NCBI RefSeq assembly: GCF_031844685.1
Contig: NZ_CP134605.1
Span: forward strand, 5,740,001 to 5,804,000
Length of the DNA stretch: 64,000 nt
Source of the DNA: Streptomyces sp. ITFR-21
Lineage (GTDB): Bacteria > Actinomycetota > Actinomycetes > Streptomycetales > Streptomycetaceae
Direction of reading: 5' to 3'
Under the pieces are notes generated by a model that saw only the letters and a program-made list of their open reading frames with translations, was not told the DNA's origin and did no database searches. Shown here piece after piece: positions 34,220-42,274 of the stretch. The position numbers and the translations under genes are program-made. Position 1 is the stretch's first letter, and each line of letters begins with the position of its first letter.

Positions 34220-34246
34220 CGAACTGCTGCTCCGGAGCAGAGTTCG
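34220..34246. promoter_or_regulatory. 27 bp near-perfect palindrome in a divergent promoter region
   Basis: CGAACT and AGTTCG flank the perfect palindrome CTGCTCCGGAGCAG (34227-34240), with a single unpaired G. It lies 60 nt upstream of the membrane-protein gene on the minus strand, and is a candidate operator for that gene. The binding protein is unknown. Confidence 0.5.
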
Positions 34247-34378
34247 AACAGAGACTTTGGACGCTAGCACGGCCGGTTCGGTTGCTTATGCGCGGGCGTG
34301 CGCCAGGTTTGGCGCTTTTCCTCCCCTCCTGGCGGGCGGGGCCGGTCCGTGGTGAAGCCGGGCCGCCAGGAGCGCCAT

Positions 34379-34394
34379 AAAGGTCTAGACCAGT
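34379..34394. promoter_or_regulatory. DasR-type operator (dre) before the peptidase operon
   Basis: AAAGGTCTAGACCAGT matches the dre consensus A(G/C)TGGTCTAGACCA(G/C)T at 14 of 16 positions, with the palindromic core GGTCTAGACC intact. It is centred about 75 bp upstream of the M55 peptidase start. DasR is the GntR-type repressor that senses amino-sugar phosphates in streptomycetes. No other gene start lies closer. Confidence 0.7.
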
Positions 34395-34447
34395 GAAGTT
34401 ATCCACAGGCCGGCAGAGGATCCTGGCAGGGGTGTCCCGCCGACGCG

Positions 34448-34453
34448 TAACGT
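34448..34453 (+). promoter_or_regulatory. leaderless -10 box TAACGT for the peptidase operon
   Basis: TAACGT stands 7 nt before ATG 34461, with no ribosome site. The dre operator lies about 55 bp further upstream. Confidence 0.45.
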
Positions 34454-34460
34454 GCTGGGC

Positions 34461-35294
34461 ATGAAGATCCTCATCTCCGCCGACATGGAAGGCGCGACCG
34501 GTGTGACCTGGCCCGCCGACGTGCTGCCGGGCAGCGACCAGTGGCAGCGCTGCCGCCATATGTTCACCTCCGACGTCAACGCCGCCGTGCTCGGCTTCTT
34601 CGACGGCGGCGCCGACGAGGTGCTCATCAACGAGGCGCACTGGACCATGCGCAACCTCCTGCTGGAGAAGCTGGACGAGCGGGCGGAGATGCTCACCGGG
34701 CGCCACAAGGACCTGTCCATGGTCGAGGGCGTGCAGTACGGCGACGTCGACGGCATCGCCTTCGTCGGCTACCACACCGGTGCCGGCACCGAGGGCGTCC
34801 TGGCCCACACCTACCTCGCCAACTCCGTCACCGGCGTGTGGGTCAACGGCGTGCCGGCGAGCGAGGGCCGGCTCAACGCCCTGGTCGTCGCGGAGTACGG
34901 CGTCCCCGTCGTGCTCGTCACCGGCGACGACCGCACCGGCCTGGACGCCGCGCGCTACGCGCCGCTGGCCCGTACCGTGGCCGTCAAGGATTACGTCTCC
35001 CGGTACGCGGCAGTGTGCCGCACCCCCGCCCGTACCGCCGCCGACATCCGCGCCGCCGCCGAAAAGGCGACCGCGCTCGCCGTACGGCACGAACCGGCCG
35101 CCGCCGGGCCGTTCACCGTCGAGGTGGAGTTCGACGCGGTGCACCTGACCGGAGCCGCCACCGTGGTCCCCGGCGTGGAGCGCACCGGGGAGCGGCAGGT
35201 CGCGTACACACTGCCGACCATGTACGAGGCAATCCGGGCCTTCAAGGCCGTCACCACACTCGTCTCGCAGGCCGTGGAGGAACAGTATGGCTGA
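34461..35294 (+). CDS. dppA: M55-family D-aminopeptidase (DppA-like)
   Basis: A 277-residue zinc peptidase of the DppA family. The N-terminal MKILISADMEGATGVTWP carries the metal ligands Asp and Glu (DxE); further ligands are in the RCRHMFTSDVNAA region, EAHWTMRN and GYHTGAG. DppA releases D-alanine from D-amino acid peptides such as those of peptidoglycan. It is first of four overlapping peptidase genes; its stop overlaps the M20 gene by 8 nt. A DasR-type operator and a leaderless promoter precede it, suggesting control by amino-sugar supply. Confidence 0.9.
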   Translation: MKILISADMEGATGVTWPADVLPGSDQWQRCRHMFTSDVNAAVLGFFDGGADEVLINEAHWTMRNLLLEKLDERAEMLTGRHKDLSMVEGVQYGDVDGIAFVGYHTGAGTEGVLAHTYLANSVTGVWVNGVPASEGRLNALVVAEYGVPVVLVTGDDRTGLDAARYAPLARTVAVKDYVSRYAAVCRTPARTAADIRAAAEKATALAVRHEPAAAGPFTVEVEFDAVHLTGAATVVPGVERTGERQVAYTLPTMYEAIRAFKAVTTLVSQAVEEQYG

Positions 35295-36702
35295 GCAGCA
35301 CCCGGCCGGCGGATCCGCCGCCGTCGACGCCCCGGCCCTGGAGGAGGTGGTGCGCTTCACCTCCGACCTGATCCGGATCGACACCACCAACCGCGGCGGC
35401 GGCGACGGCAACGAACGGCTCGCCGCCGAGTACGTCGCCGAGCAACTGGCCGACGCGGGCATCGAGCCGCGGATCCTGGAGTCCGCCCCCGGCCGCGCCA
35501 ACGTCGTCGCCCGCATCCCCGGCACCGACCCGGCGGCCGACGCCCTGCTGGTGCACGGCCACCTCGACGTGGTGCCCGCCGAGGCCGCCGACTGGAGCGT
35601 GCCGCCGTTCTCCGGCGAGGTCCGCGACGGCGTGGTCTGGGGCCGCGGCGCCATCGACATGAAGAACACGGACGCGATGGTGCTCGCCACCGTTCGCGCC
35701 TGGGCCCGCACCGGGCACCGGCCGGTCCGCGACATCGTGCTCGCCTTCACCGCGGACGAGGAGGACAGCGCCGCGTACGGCGCCGGGTATCTGGTCAAGG
35801 AGCACCCCGACGTCTTCGAGGGCTGCACCGAAGGCGTCAGCGAGTCCGGCGCCTACACCTTCCACGCCCGCGACGGCCTGCGGATCTACCCGGTCGCGGC
35901 CGGCGAGCGAGGCACCGCCTGGATGAGGCTCACCGCGCGCGGCCGGGCCGGCCACGGCTCCAAGGTCAACGAGGACAACGCCGTCAGCAGGCTGGCCGGC
36001 GCCGTCGCCCGGATCGGCGAATACCGCTGGCCGATCCGGATCACCGACACCGTACGGGCCGCCCTCTCCGAGCTCGCCGCCCTGCACGGGCTGTCCGCCG
36101 ACCTCGACACCCCCGGCGGCGTGGACGCGCTGCTCGACCGGCTCGGCCCGGCCGCGGCGCTGGTCCGGCCCACCGTCCGCAACAGCGCCAACCCGACGAT
36201 GCTCCAGGCCGGCTACAAGGTCAACGTCATCCCGGGCAGCGCCACCGCGTACGTCGACGGGCGGATCGTGCCCGGCGGCGAGCAGGAGTTCACCACCACC
36301 ATGGACCGGCTCACCGGCCCCGACGTCACGTGGGAGTACTACCACCACGAGGTGCCGCTGACCGCCTCCGTGCAAGCGCCCGTCTTCGCCGCCATGCGCG
36401 AGGCGCTGGCGCACTTCGACCCGCAGGCGCACATGGTGCCGTACTGCATGTCCGGCGGCACTGACGCCAAGCAGTTCGCCCGGCTCGGCATCACCGGCTA
36501 CGGATTCTCGCCGCTGAAGCTGCCGCCCGGCTTCGACTACCAGGCGCTCTTCCACGGCGTGGACGAACACGTCCCGGTGGACGCGCTGCACTTCGGGGTG
36601 CGGGTGCTGGACCGCTTCATGCGGGGTGCCGGCGCGCCCGCCGGCACCGTCGCGACGAACGGCGGCCCGGCCGCCGACAACCAGGAGGAGGCCTCCGCAT
36701 GA
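35287..36702 (+). CDS. M20-family metallopeptidase
   Basis: A 471-residue M20/M25/M40 peptidase. Zinc ligands and catalytic residues are visible: LLVHGHLDVVP (HxD), VWGRGAIDMKN (bridging Asp), FTADEEDSA (catalytic Glu-Glu), and near the end YCMSGGTDAKQFARLG with the final HGVDEHVPVD (His). A dimerisation domain lies between. It acts as a cytoplasmic di- or aminopeptidase/deacylase. The ATG at 35287 overlaps the M55 gene by 8 nt, and its own TGA overlaps the S9 gene (ATGA), so the peptidases are made together. Confidence 0.92.
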   Translation: MAEQHPAGGSAAVDAPALEEVVRFTSDLIRIDTTNRGGGDGNERLAAEYVAEQLADAGIEPRILESAPGRANVVARIPGTDPAADALLVHGHLDVVPAEAADWSVPPFSGEVRDGVVWGRGAIDMKNTDAMVLATVRAWARTGHRPVRDIVLAFTADEEDSAAYGAGYLVKEHPDVFEGCTEGVSESGAYTFHARDGLRIYPVAAGERGTAWMRLTARGRAGHGSKVNEDNAVSRLAGAVARIGEYRWPIRITDTVRAALSELAALHGLSADLDTPGGVDALLDRLGPAAALVRPTVRNSANPTMLQAGYKVNVIPGSATAYVDGRIVPGGEQEFTTTMDRLTGPDVTWEYYHHEVPLTASVQAPVFAAMREALAHFDPQAHMVPYCMSGGTDAKQFARLGITGYGFSPLKLPPGFDYQALFHGVDEHVPVDALHFGVRVLDRFMRGAGAPAGTVATNGGPAADNQEEASA

Positions 36703-38696
36703 CCGCGCCCACCGGCGAGCAGACCGGCTACGGCAGCTGGCCGTCGCCCATCGACGCCGCGACCGCCGCCGCACACGACGGAAACCCCGAGTTCGTCGGC
36801 GTGGTCGGCGACGAGGTGTGGTGGACCGAGCCCCGGCCCGCCGAGGCCGGCCGGCGCGCGCTGATCCGCCGCCGGCCGGACGGCACCGAGGAGTGCCCGC
36901 TGCCCGCCCCCTGGAACGTCCGCAGCCGCGTCATCGAGTACGGCGGCACCCCGTGGGCCGGCGCGATCGTCGACGGCGCCCCCCTGATCGTCTTCGTCCA
37001 CCACGGCGACCAGCGGCTCTACGCCTTCCGCCCGGACGAGCCGCAGACCGCGCCGCGCCCGCTCACCCCCCTCTCCGCCGTCGGCGGCGGACTGCGCTGG
37101 GCCGACCTCGCCCTGCACCCCGGGCGGGGCGAGGTGTGGGCCGTGCTGGAGGAGTTCACCGGCGAGCGGCCCACCGATGTCCGCCGGCTCCCGGCCGCCG
37201 TCCCGCTCGACGGCGCCGCCGCGGCCGACCGCGCCGCGGTGCGCGAACTGGCCGCCGTCACCCACCGGTTCGTCACCGGACCGCGACTGTCCGCGGACGG
37301 CCGGCAAGCGGTCTGGCTCGCCTGGGACCACCCGCGGATGCCGTGGGACGGCACCGAACTGCGGATCGCCGACCTCGACCCCGCCACCGGCACGCTCCGC
37401 GACGCCCGCACCCTCATCGGCGGCCCCGAGGAGTCCGTCGCGCAGGCCGAGTGGGCCGCCGACGGCACCCTGCTCGCCGCCACCGACCGCACCGGCTGGT
37501 GGAACGTGCACCGGGTGGACCCGGCCACCGGCGAGGCTGTCGGCCTCTGCCCGCGCGAGGAGGAGTTCGCCGGCCCGCTGTGGAAGCTCGGCTACCGCTG
37601 GTTCGCGCCGCTGGACCACGGCCCGGTCGCCGTGCTGCACGGCGTCGGCGCCCCCCGGCTCGGCCTGCTCGATCCGGCCACCGGGCAGCTCACCGACGCG
37701 GCCGGCCACTGGACCGAGTGGGCGCCCGCCCTCGCGGTCGCCGGACCTCGCGTCATCGGTATCGCGGCGAGCGCCCGCACCTCGTTCGAGGTCGTGGAGC
37801 TCGACGCGTCGACCGGCGCCATCCGGGCGATCGGCGCCGCCCACCATGACACCGTGGACCCCGCCTACGTCCCCGAGGCGGTCCACCGCGTCTTCAACGG
37901 GCCCGGCGGCCGGGAGGTGCACGCGCACATCTACCCGCCCCGCAACCCGCACGCCTCGGCCACCGGCCCCGCTCCGTACGCGGTGTGGGTGCACGGCGGT
38001 CCGACCAGCCGGACCGCGATGGTGCTCGACCTGGAGATCGCCTACTTCACCTCGCGCGGCATCGGCGTCGCCGAGGTCGACTACGGGGGCTCCACCGGCT
38101 ACGGCCGTGCCTACCGCAACCGACTGCGCGCGCAGTGGGGCGTGGTGGACGTCGAGGACTGCGCGGCCGTCGCCGGCGGACTCGTCGCCGAGGGCGCCGC
38201 CGACCCGGCCCGGCTCGCGATCCGCGGCGGCAGCGCCGGTGGCTGGACCAGCGCCGCGGCCCTCACCTCGACCGGCACCTACGCCTGCGGCACGGTGCTC
38301 TACCCGGTCCTCGACCTGACCGGCTGGTCGAAGAACGGCGACGAGACCCACGACTTCGAGTCCCAGTACCTGGAGTCCCTGATCGGCCCGGTGGACGAGG
38401 TGCCCGACCGCTACCGGGAGCGCTCCCCGGTCAGTCACGGCGATCGGATCACCGTGCCGTTCCTGCTGCTCCAGGGACTCGACGACGTGATCTGCCCGCC
38501 CGTGCAGTGCGAACGCTTCCTGGCCGCCGTCGCCGGGCGCGGCATCCCGCACGCGTACCTCACCTTTCCGGGCGAGAGCCACGGCTTCCGCCGCCTGGAC
38601 ACCATGGTGACCGCACTGGAAGCCGAACTCTCCCTCTACGGTCAGGTGTTCGGCTTCACCCCGACCGGCGTGCCCGTGCTGGAGCTGACCACGTGA
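36699..38696 (+). CDS. S9-family peptidase (prolyl oligopeptidase-like)
   Basis: A 665-residue enzyme. The first 400 residues form a beta-propeller with WD-like blades (ALIRRRPDGTEE, GLLDPATGQLTDAAGHWTEW). The C-terminal alpha/beta hydrolase has the triad: Ser in RGGSAGGWTSAAAL, Asp in GLDDVICPP, His in FPGESHGFR. The oxyanion region is YAVWVHGGPTSRTAM. It is an acylaminoacyl- or dipeptidyl-peptidase-like cytosolic enzyme. It is coupled by ATGA to the M20 gene before and by GTGA to the S66 gene after, as part of the four-peptidase operon. Confidence 0.92.
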   Translation: MTAPTGEQTGYGSWPSPIDAATAAAHDGNPEFVGVVGDEVWWTEPRPAEAGRRALIRRRPDGTEECPLPAPWNVRSRVIEYGGTPWAGAIVDGAPLIVFVHHGDQRLYAFRPDEPQTAPRPLTPLSAVGGGLRWADLALHPGRGEVWAVLEEFTGERPTDVRRLPAAVPLDGAAAADRAAVRELAAVTHRFVTGPRLSADGRQAVWLAWDHPRMPWDGTELRIADLDPATGTLRDARTLIGGPEESVAQAEWAADGTLLAATDRTGWWNVHRVDPATGEAVGLCPREEEFAGPLWKLGYRWFAPLDHGPVAVLHGVGAPRLGLLDPATGQLTDAAGHWTEWAPALAVAGPRVIGIAASARTSFEVVELDASTGAIRAIGAAHHDTVDPAYVPEAVHRVFNGPGGREVHAHIYPPRNPHASATGPAPYAVWVHGGPTSRTAMVLDLEIAYFTSRGIGVAEVDYGGSTGYGRAYRNRLRAQWGVVDVEDCAAVAGGLVAEGAADPARLAIRGGSAGGWTSAAALTSTGTYACGTVLYPVLDLTGWSKNGDETHDFESQYLESLIGPVDEVPDRYRERSPVSHGDRITVPFLLLQGLDDVICPPVQCERFLAAVAGRGIPHAYLTFPGESHGFRRLDTMVTALEAELSLYGQVFGFTPTGVPVLELTT

Positions 38697-39640
38697 GCGG
38701 TGCCCGGCCGGCGCCCGCTCCCGGCCTGACCCGCCCCCGGCGGCTGGTTCGCGGTGACCGGATCGGCGTGGTGGCCCCGAGCGGACCCGTCTCACGCGAA
38801 CAACTCAAGGCGGGTCTCGACATCCTGCGCGGCTGGGGCCTCGAACCGGTCGTGGCCCCGCACGTCCTGGCCGAGCACCCGGCCCGCTATCTCGCGGGCG
38901 GCGACCGGGAGCGGGCCGCTGACCTGCTGGCGGCCTGGTGCGACCCGACGCTCGCCGCGGTGCTGTGCGCCCGCGGCGGCTACGGCGCGCAGCGCATGGT
39001 GGACCTGGTGGACTGGGCGGCGATGCGGGCCGCGCCGCCGAAGGCGTTCATCGGCTACAGCGACATCACCGCGCTGCACGAGGCATTCGCCACCAGGCTG
39101 GGCGTGGCCACCCTGCACGGACCGATGGCCGCCACCGAGACCTTCTGCGTGGACGGCCCCACCCAGGACCACCTGCGGCGGACCCTCTTCACCCCGGAGC
39201 GGGAGCTGACGCTGGCCCCGCCGTCGGCCCGCACCCTGCTGCCGGGCCGGGCGGAAGGCGTCACCCTCGGCGGCTGCGCCAGCCTGCTCGCCGCCGGCCT
39301 CGGCACACCCGACGCCCGCCGGTCCGCGGCCGGCGGCATCCTCCTCCTGGAGGACGTCGGCGAGGAGGCGTACCGGCTGGACCGCGTCCTGACCCAGCTG
39401 CTGCGCTCCGGCTGGCTCGACGGCGTGGCCGGCGTCGTCCTCGGCTCGTGGGAGGACTGCGGCCCCTACGAGGAGATCCGGGCCCTCGCGCTGGACCGGT
39501 TCGGCGGCCTCGGCGTCCCGGTGGTGGAGGAGTTCGGCTTCGGCCACTGCTCCTCGGCGCTGACCATGCCGCTGGGCGTACCCGCCGTCCTGAACGCGGA
39601 CGCCGCCACCCTCACCCTGAAGGTGCCCGCGCTGACCTGA
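38693..39640 (+). CDS. ldcA: S66-family LD-carboxypeptidase
   Basis: A 315-residue serine carboxypeptidase of the LdcA/MccF family. It has RIGVVAPSGPV at the N-terminus, ARGGYGAQRMVDLVD, the nucleophile Ser in FIGYSDITALH, the catalytic Glu in LLLEDVGEEAYRLDR, and His in EFGFGHCSSALTMPLG. LdcA cuts the meso-diaminopimelate-D-Ala bond of recycled muropeptides. This activity gives the strongest link of the operon to cell-wall turnover. GTG 38693 overlaps the S9 stop. It is the last gene of the operon. Confidence 0.9.
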   Translation: MSGARPAPAPGLTRPRRLVRGDRIGVVAPSGPVSREQLKAGLDILRGWGLEPVVAPHVLAEHPARYLAGGDRERAADLLAAWCDPTLAAVLCARGGYGAQRMVDLVDWAAMRAAPPKAFIGYSDITALHEAFATRLGVATLHGPMAATETFCVDGPTQDHLRRTLFTPERELTLAPPSARTLLPGRAEGVTLGGCASLLAAGLGTPDARRSAAGGILLLEDVGEEAYRLDRVLTQLLRSGWLDGVAGVVLGSWEDCGPYEEIRALALDRFGGLGVPVVEEFGFGHCSSALTMPLGVPAVLNADAATLTLKVPALT

Positions 39641-40010
39641 CCCGTGAGGAGGCCGCGGACCGGGGGCCGCGGACCGGAGGAGCGGTGGTCCGCCGGCAGC
39701 GGACCGGTCCCGCCCGCCCCTCGGCTCCGGGCCTCGGCGGCGTGCGGGCCAGGTGGACCGCCGCGGCCCGGTCCGCCAGGCCCGGCCCGGTCCGCCCGAC
39801 GCGGCTCGGTTTGCCTGAACCCACCCCGCCTCGGTCTGCTCGGCTCGGCCCCGCGCCGTCTGCCCGGCCCGGTCTGCCCGGGGCAGCCCGCCCGGCCCGG
39901 TCTCCGGCTCCGCCCGGCCGGCCCGGTCTCCGGCTCCGCCCGGCCGGCCCGGTCTCCTGCCGGTTCACCCACCCCTGCCCAGCCCCCCTGCCCTGCCCGG
40001 TCCGCCCGGC
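39641..40010. repeat. low-complexity spacer with a 26 bp tandem repeat
   Basis: No gene is recognised in this 370 bp. The unit GCCCGGCCGGCCCGGTCTCC plus GGCTCC occurs at 39886-39911, 39912-39937 and, partly, 39938-39961. The rest is made of related CCCGG-rich words. It separates the peptidase operon from the convergent histidine kinase gene. Confidence 0.75.
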
Positions 40011-41129
40011 TCAGCCCGGTGCGGCCGGGAGGACCACCTCGAACCGGCAGCCCCCGGGCACGTTGCGGACCGCGGCCCGGCCGTGGTGGGCCTCCACGAT
40101 GCCGCGGACGATGGCCAGCCCGAGGCCCGCGCCGGCCGGCGGGGTGCGGGCGCCCGTACCCCGCCAGCCGGTGTCGAAGACCCGCGGCAGGTCGTCCGCC
40201 GGAATGCCGCCGCAGCCGTCGGTGACCGAGAGCACCACCGAGCCGGACGGGGTGTCCCGGCGCGCCGACACCGCCACCGTGCCGTCGGCGGGGGTGCGGT
40301 GGATCGCGTTGGTCAGCAGGTTCGCCAGGACCCGGGTCATCTCCCGGCCGTCGACCTCGACCGGTATCGGCTCGACGCCGTCCCCGACCAGCCGCACCCC
40401 GTGTTCGGCCGCCAGCAGGCCGGCGCCGGCGATGGCGTCGTCCACCAGGTCGTACACGGACATCCGCATGGGGGACAGGGCGAGCACCCCGGCCTGGATG
40501 CGGGACAGCTCGAAGAGGTCGCCCACCATGCCGCTGAGCCGGTCGACCTCGGTGCGGATCTGCCGGTGGTAGCGCGCCGGGTCTGCCGCTATGCCGTCCT
40601 CCAGCGCCTCCGCCATGGCCCGCAGCCCGGCCAGCGGGGTCCGCAGGTCGTGCGAGATCCAGGCCACCAGTTCGCGCCGGGACGCCTCCAGCGCCCGTTC
40701 CCGTTCCCGTGAGGCGGCCAGCCTGGCGCTGGTGGCGGCCAGTTCGCGGCCCAGCCCGGCCAGCTCCGCGGTCGGGGCGCCCACGGGCGCGGCGAAGGCT
40801 TCGCCGTCCCCGAACGCGCGGGCCGCCTCGGCCAGCGCCCGGCTGCCCGCCACCACCCGCCGGCCCAGCAGCAGCGAGACCGCCAGCGAGACCACCGCGG
40901 CGATCGCGTACACCGTCGTCACGACGCCCAGGTCGTGCTCGGACAGGAACATCGCCCACGCCACGGACAAGGTGCCCGCCAGCATCGCCGCGACCGTGAC
41001 CGCCGCGACCACCGCGAGGGACAGCGCGACCGAGCGGTGCCGGAGCAGTCGCAGCGCGAAGGCGCCCAGCAGGCCGGCCGCCGCCGCGCCGAGCGCCGCG
41101 TAGGCCGCGATGACGAGCAGGCTACGCAC
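40011..41129 (-). CDS. sensor histidine kinase
   Basis: A 372-residue HK with two N-terminal membrane helix regions (LVIAAYAALGAAAAGLLGAF, and the hydrophobic stretch to LLLGRR), a HAMP-like linker, the HisKA box ELVAWISHDLRTPLAGLRAM with the phosphorylated His, and an HATPase_c domain (N box LANLLTNAIHRTP, G1 SVTDGCGGIP, G2 AGAGLGLAIV). The sensor region outside the membrane is very short, so it may sense membrane state. GTG 41129 overlaps the response regulator gene by 8 nt, giving a coupled pair. Confidence 0.93.
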   Translation of the reverse strand: MRSLLVIAAYAALGAAAAGLLGAFALRLLRHRSVALSLAVVAAVTVAAMLAGTLSVAWAMFLSEHDLGVVTTVYAIAAVVSLAVSLLLGRRVVAGSRALAEAARAFGDGEAFAAPVGAPTAELAGLGRELAATSARLAASRERERALEASRRELVAWISHDLRTPLAGLRAMAEALEDGIAADPARYHRQIRTEVDRLSGMVGDLFELSRIQAGVLALSPMRMSVYDLVDDAIAGAGLLAAEHGVRLVGDGVEPIPVEVDGREMTRVLANLLTNAIHRTPADGTVAVSARRDTPSGSVVLSVTDGCGGIPADDLPRVFDTGWRGTGARTPPAGAGLGLAIVRGIVEAHHGRAAVRNVPGGCRFEVVLPAAPG

Positions 41130-41916
41130 CGGGACCGCCCCCGCCGCCCGTACCCCGGCCTGCGGGCCCGGCCGCCTCCGGGCCGCCGGCGTCCACCGGG
41201 TCGAAGCGGTAGCCCACCCCCCACACCGTGCTGATCAGCCGCGGTCTGGCCGGATCGTCCTCGACCTTCTCCCGCAGCCGCCGCACATGCACGGTCACCG
41301 TCGACAGATCGCCGAACTCCCAGCCCCACACCCGCCGCATCAGCTCCTCCCGGCCCAGCACCCGGCCCGGGTGCCGCAGGAAGAAAGCCAGCAGGTCGAA
41401 CTCCCTGATGGTCAGCGGCAGCTCCTCCACGCCGCGCAGCGCCCGCCGCGCAGCCGGGTCCAGGGCCAGCGGCCCGGAGCGCAGCCAGGGGCCGGGAGCC
41501 GGCGTGCCGCCCGCCCGCCGCAGCACCGACTCCACCCGCAGCACCAGCTCGCGCGGGCTGAACGGCTTGGTCACGTAGTCGTCCGCGCCGACCTCGAGGC
41601 CCAGGATCCGGTCGTCCTCGTCACCGCGCGCGGTGAGCATCACCACCGGCAGCGGCCCGCCTTCCCGGAGTCGCCGGCACACATCGAGGCCGTCCATGCC
41701 GGGCAGCATCAGGTCGAGCACCACCAGGTCCGGCCGTGCCGCCGCCGCCCGCGCCACCGCCGAGGGCCCGTCCGCGACCCGCTCCACGTCGAAGCCCGCC
41801 CGGACGAGATACCCCGCGACGACCTCGGCGACGGTCGGATCGTCGTCCACCACGAGGATCCGCCGACGGGTCCTCGCGGCCTGTCCCGGGTCCGTGGAAA
41901 CGGCTGCGCTGCTCAT
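41122..41916 (-). CDS. OmpR-family response regulator
   Basis: A 264-residue regulator. The receiver domain has the acidic pocket ILVVDDDPTVAEVV, the phosphorylated Asp in LVVLDLMLPGMDGLDV, VVMLTARGDE (Thr/Ser) and DYVTKPFSPRELV (Lys). A C-terminal winged helix (LTIREFDLLAFFLRHPGRVL, STVTVHVRRLREKVEDDP) binds DNA. It is transcribed before its histidine kinase. The ATG at 41916 lies 7 nt after a CAGACT hexamer, so the message may be leaderless. The Gly-rich C-terminal tail is unusual. The target is not known. Confidence 0.93.
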   Translation of the reverse strand: MSSAAVSTDPGQAARTRRRILVVDDDPTVAEVVAGYLVRAGFDVERVADGPSAVARAAAARPDLVVLDLMLPGMDGLDVCRRLREGGPLPVVMLTARGDEDDRILGLEVGADDYVTKPFSPRELVLRVESVLRRAGGTPAPGPWLRSGPLALDPAARRALRGVEELPLTIREFDLLAFFLRHPGRVLGREELMRRVWGWEFGDLSTVTVHVRRLREKVEDDPARPRLISTVWGVGYRFDPVDAGGPEAAGPAGRGTGGGGGPGA

Positions 41917-42154
41917 GCCGTCGAGTCTGCCACCCGCCACTGACAGTGACCATGCCCGGACCGCCGCCCGTCCGCACCGTCCGCGTTCCGTGAGGTACGG
42001 TTCGTCCCCGGCCCGCCGCGCGGCGGTCGGCCGGATCCCGCGGAACCGGCGGCCGGCGTAGTCCGGCTGCGCCGGCCGGCCACCACGTCGTCCGGCGACC
42101 GCCGTGCCCGGCGCGGTCGTGTGCGCGCACCCCGATACCGGATCGTCCACCGCG

Positions 42155-42192
42155 CCGCGAAGGTGCCCTTGACACCGTTGACACCTTCGCGG
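42155..42192 (+). promoter_or_regulatory. inverted-repeat operator over two TTGACA boxes
   Basis: CCGCGAAGGTG (42155-42165) and CACCTTCGCGG (42182-42192) are perfect 11 bp inverted arms. Two TTGACA hexamers (42169-42174 and 42178-42183) occur in and next to the 16 nt spacer. A possible -10 (TACTGA) follows about 19 nt after the second. The arrangement suggests a repressible promoter for the M14 peptidase gene 83 nt downstream. The rest of the 358 bp gap from 41917 shows nothing further. Confidence 0.55.
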
Positions 42193-42274
42193 GGCCGTGC
42201 GCTACTGACGGGATCGACTCCGGGGTCGCCACGCGGCCGCAGCCACTGCGCGCTCCGGGTCCAGGGGGGCTGCG

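Noticed and set aside
34399..34407. Perfect E. coli-type DnaA box TTATCCACA beside the dre site
   Set aside because: A single box without others, without dnaA/dnaN and without an AT-rich unwinding region is no origin. It may be chance.
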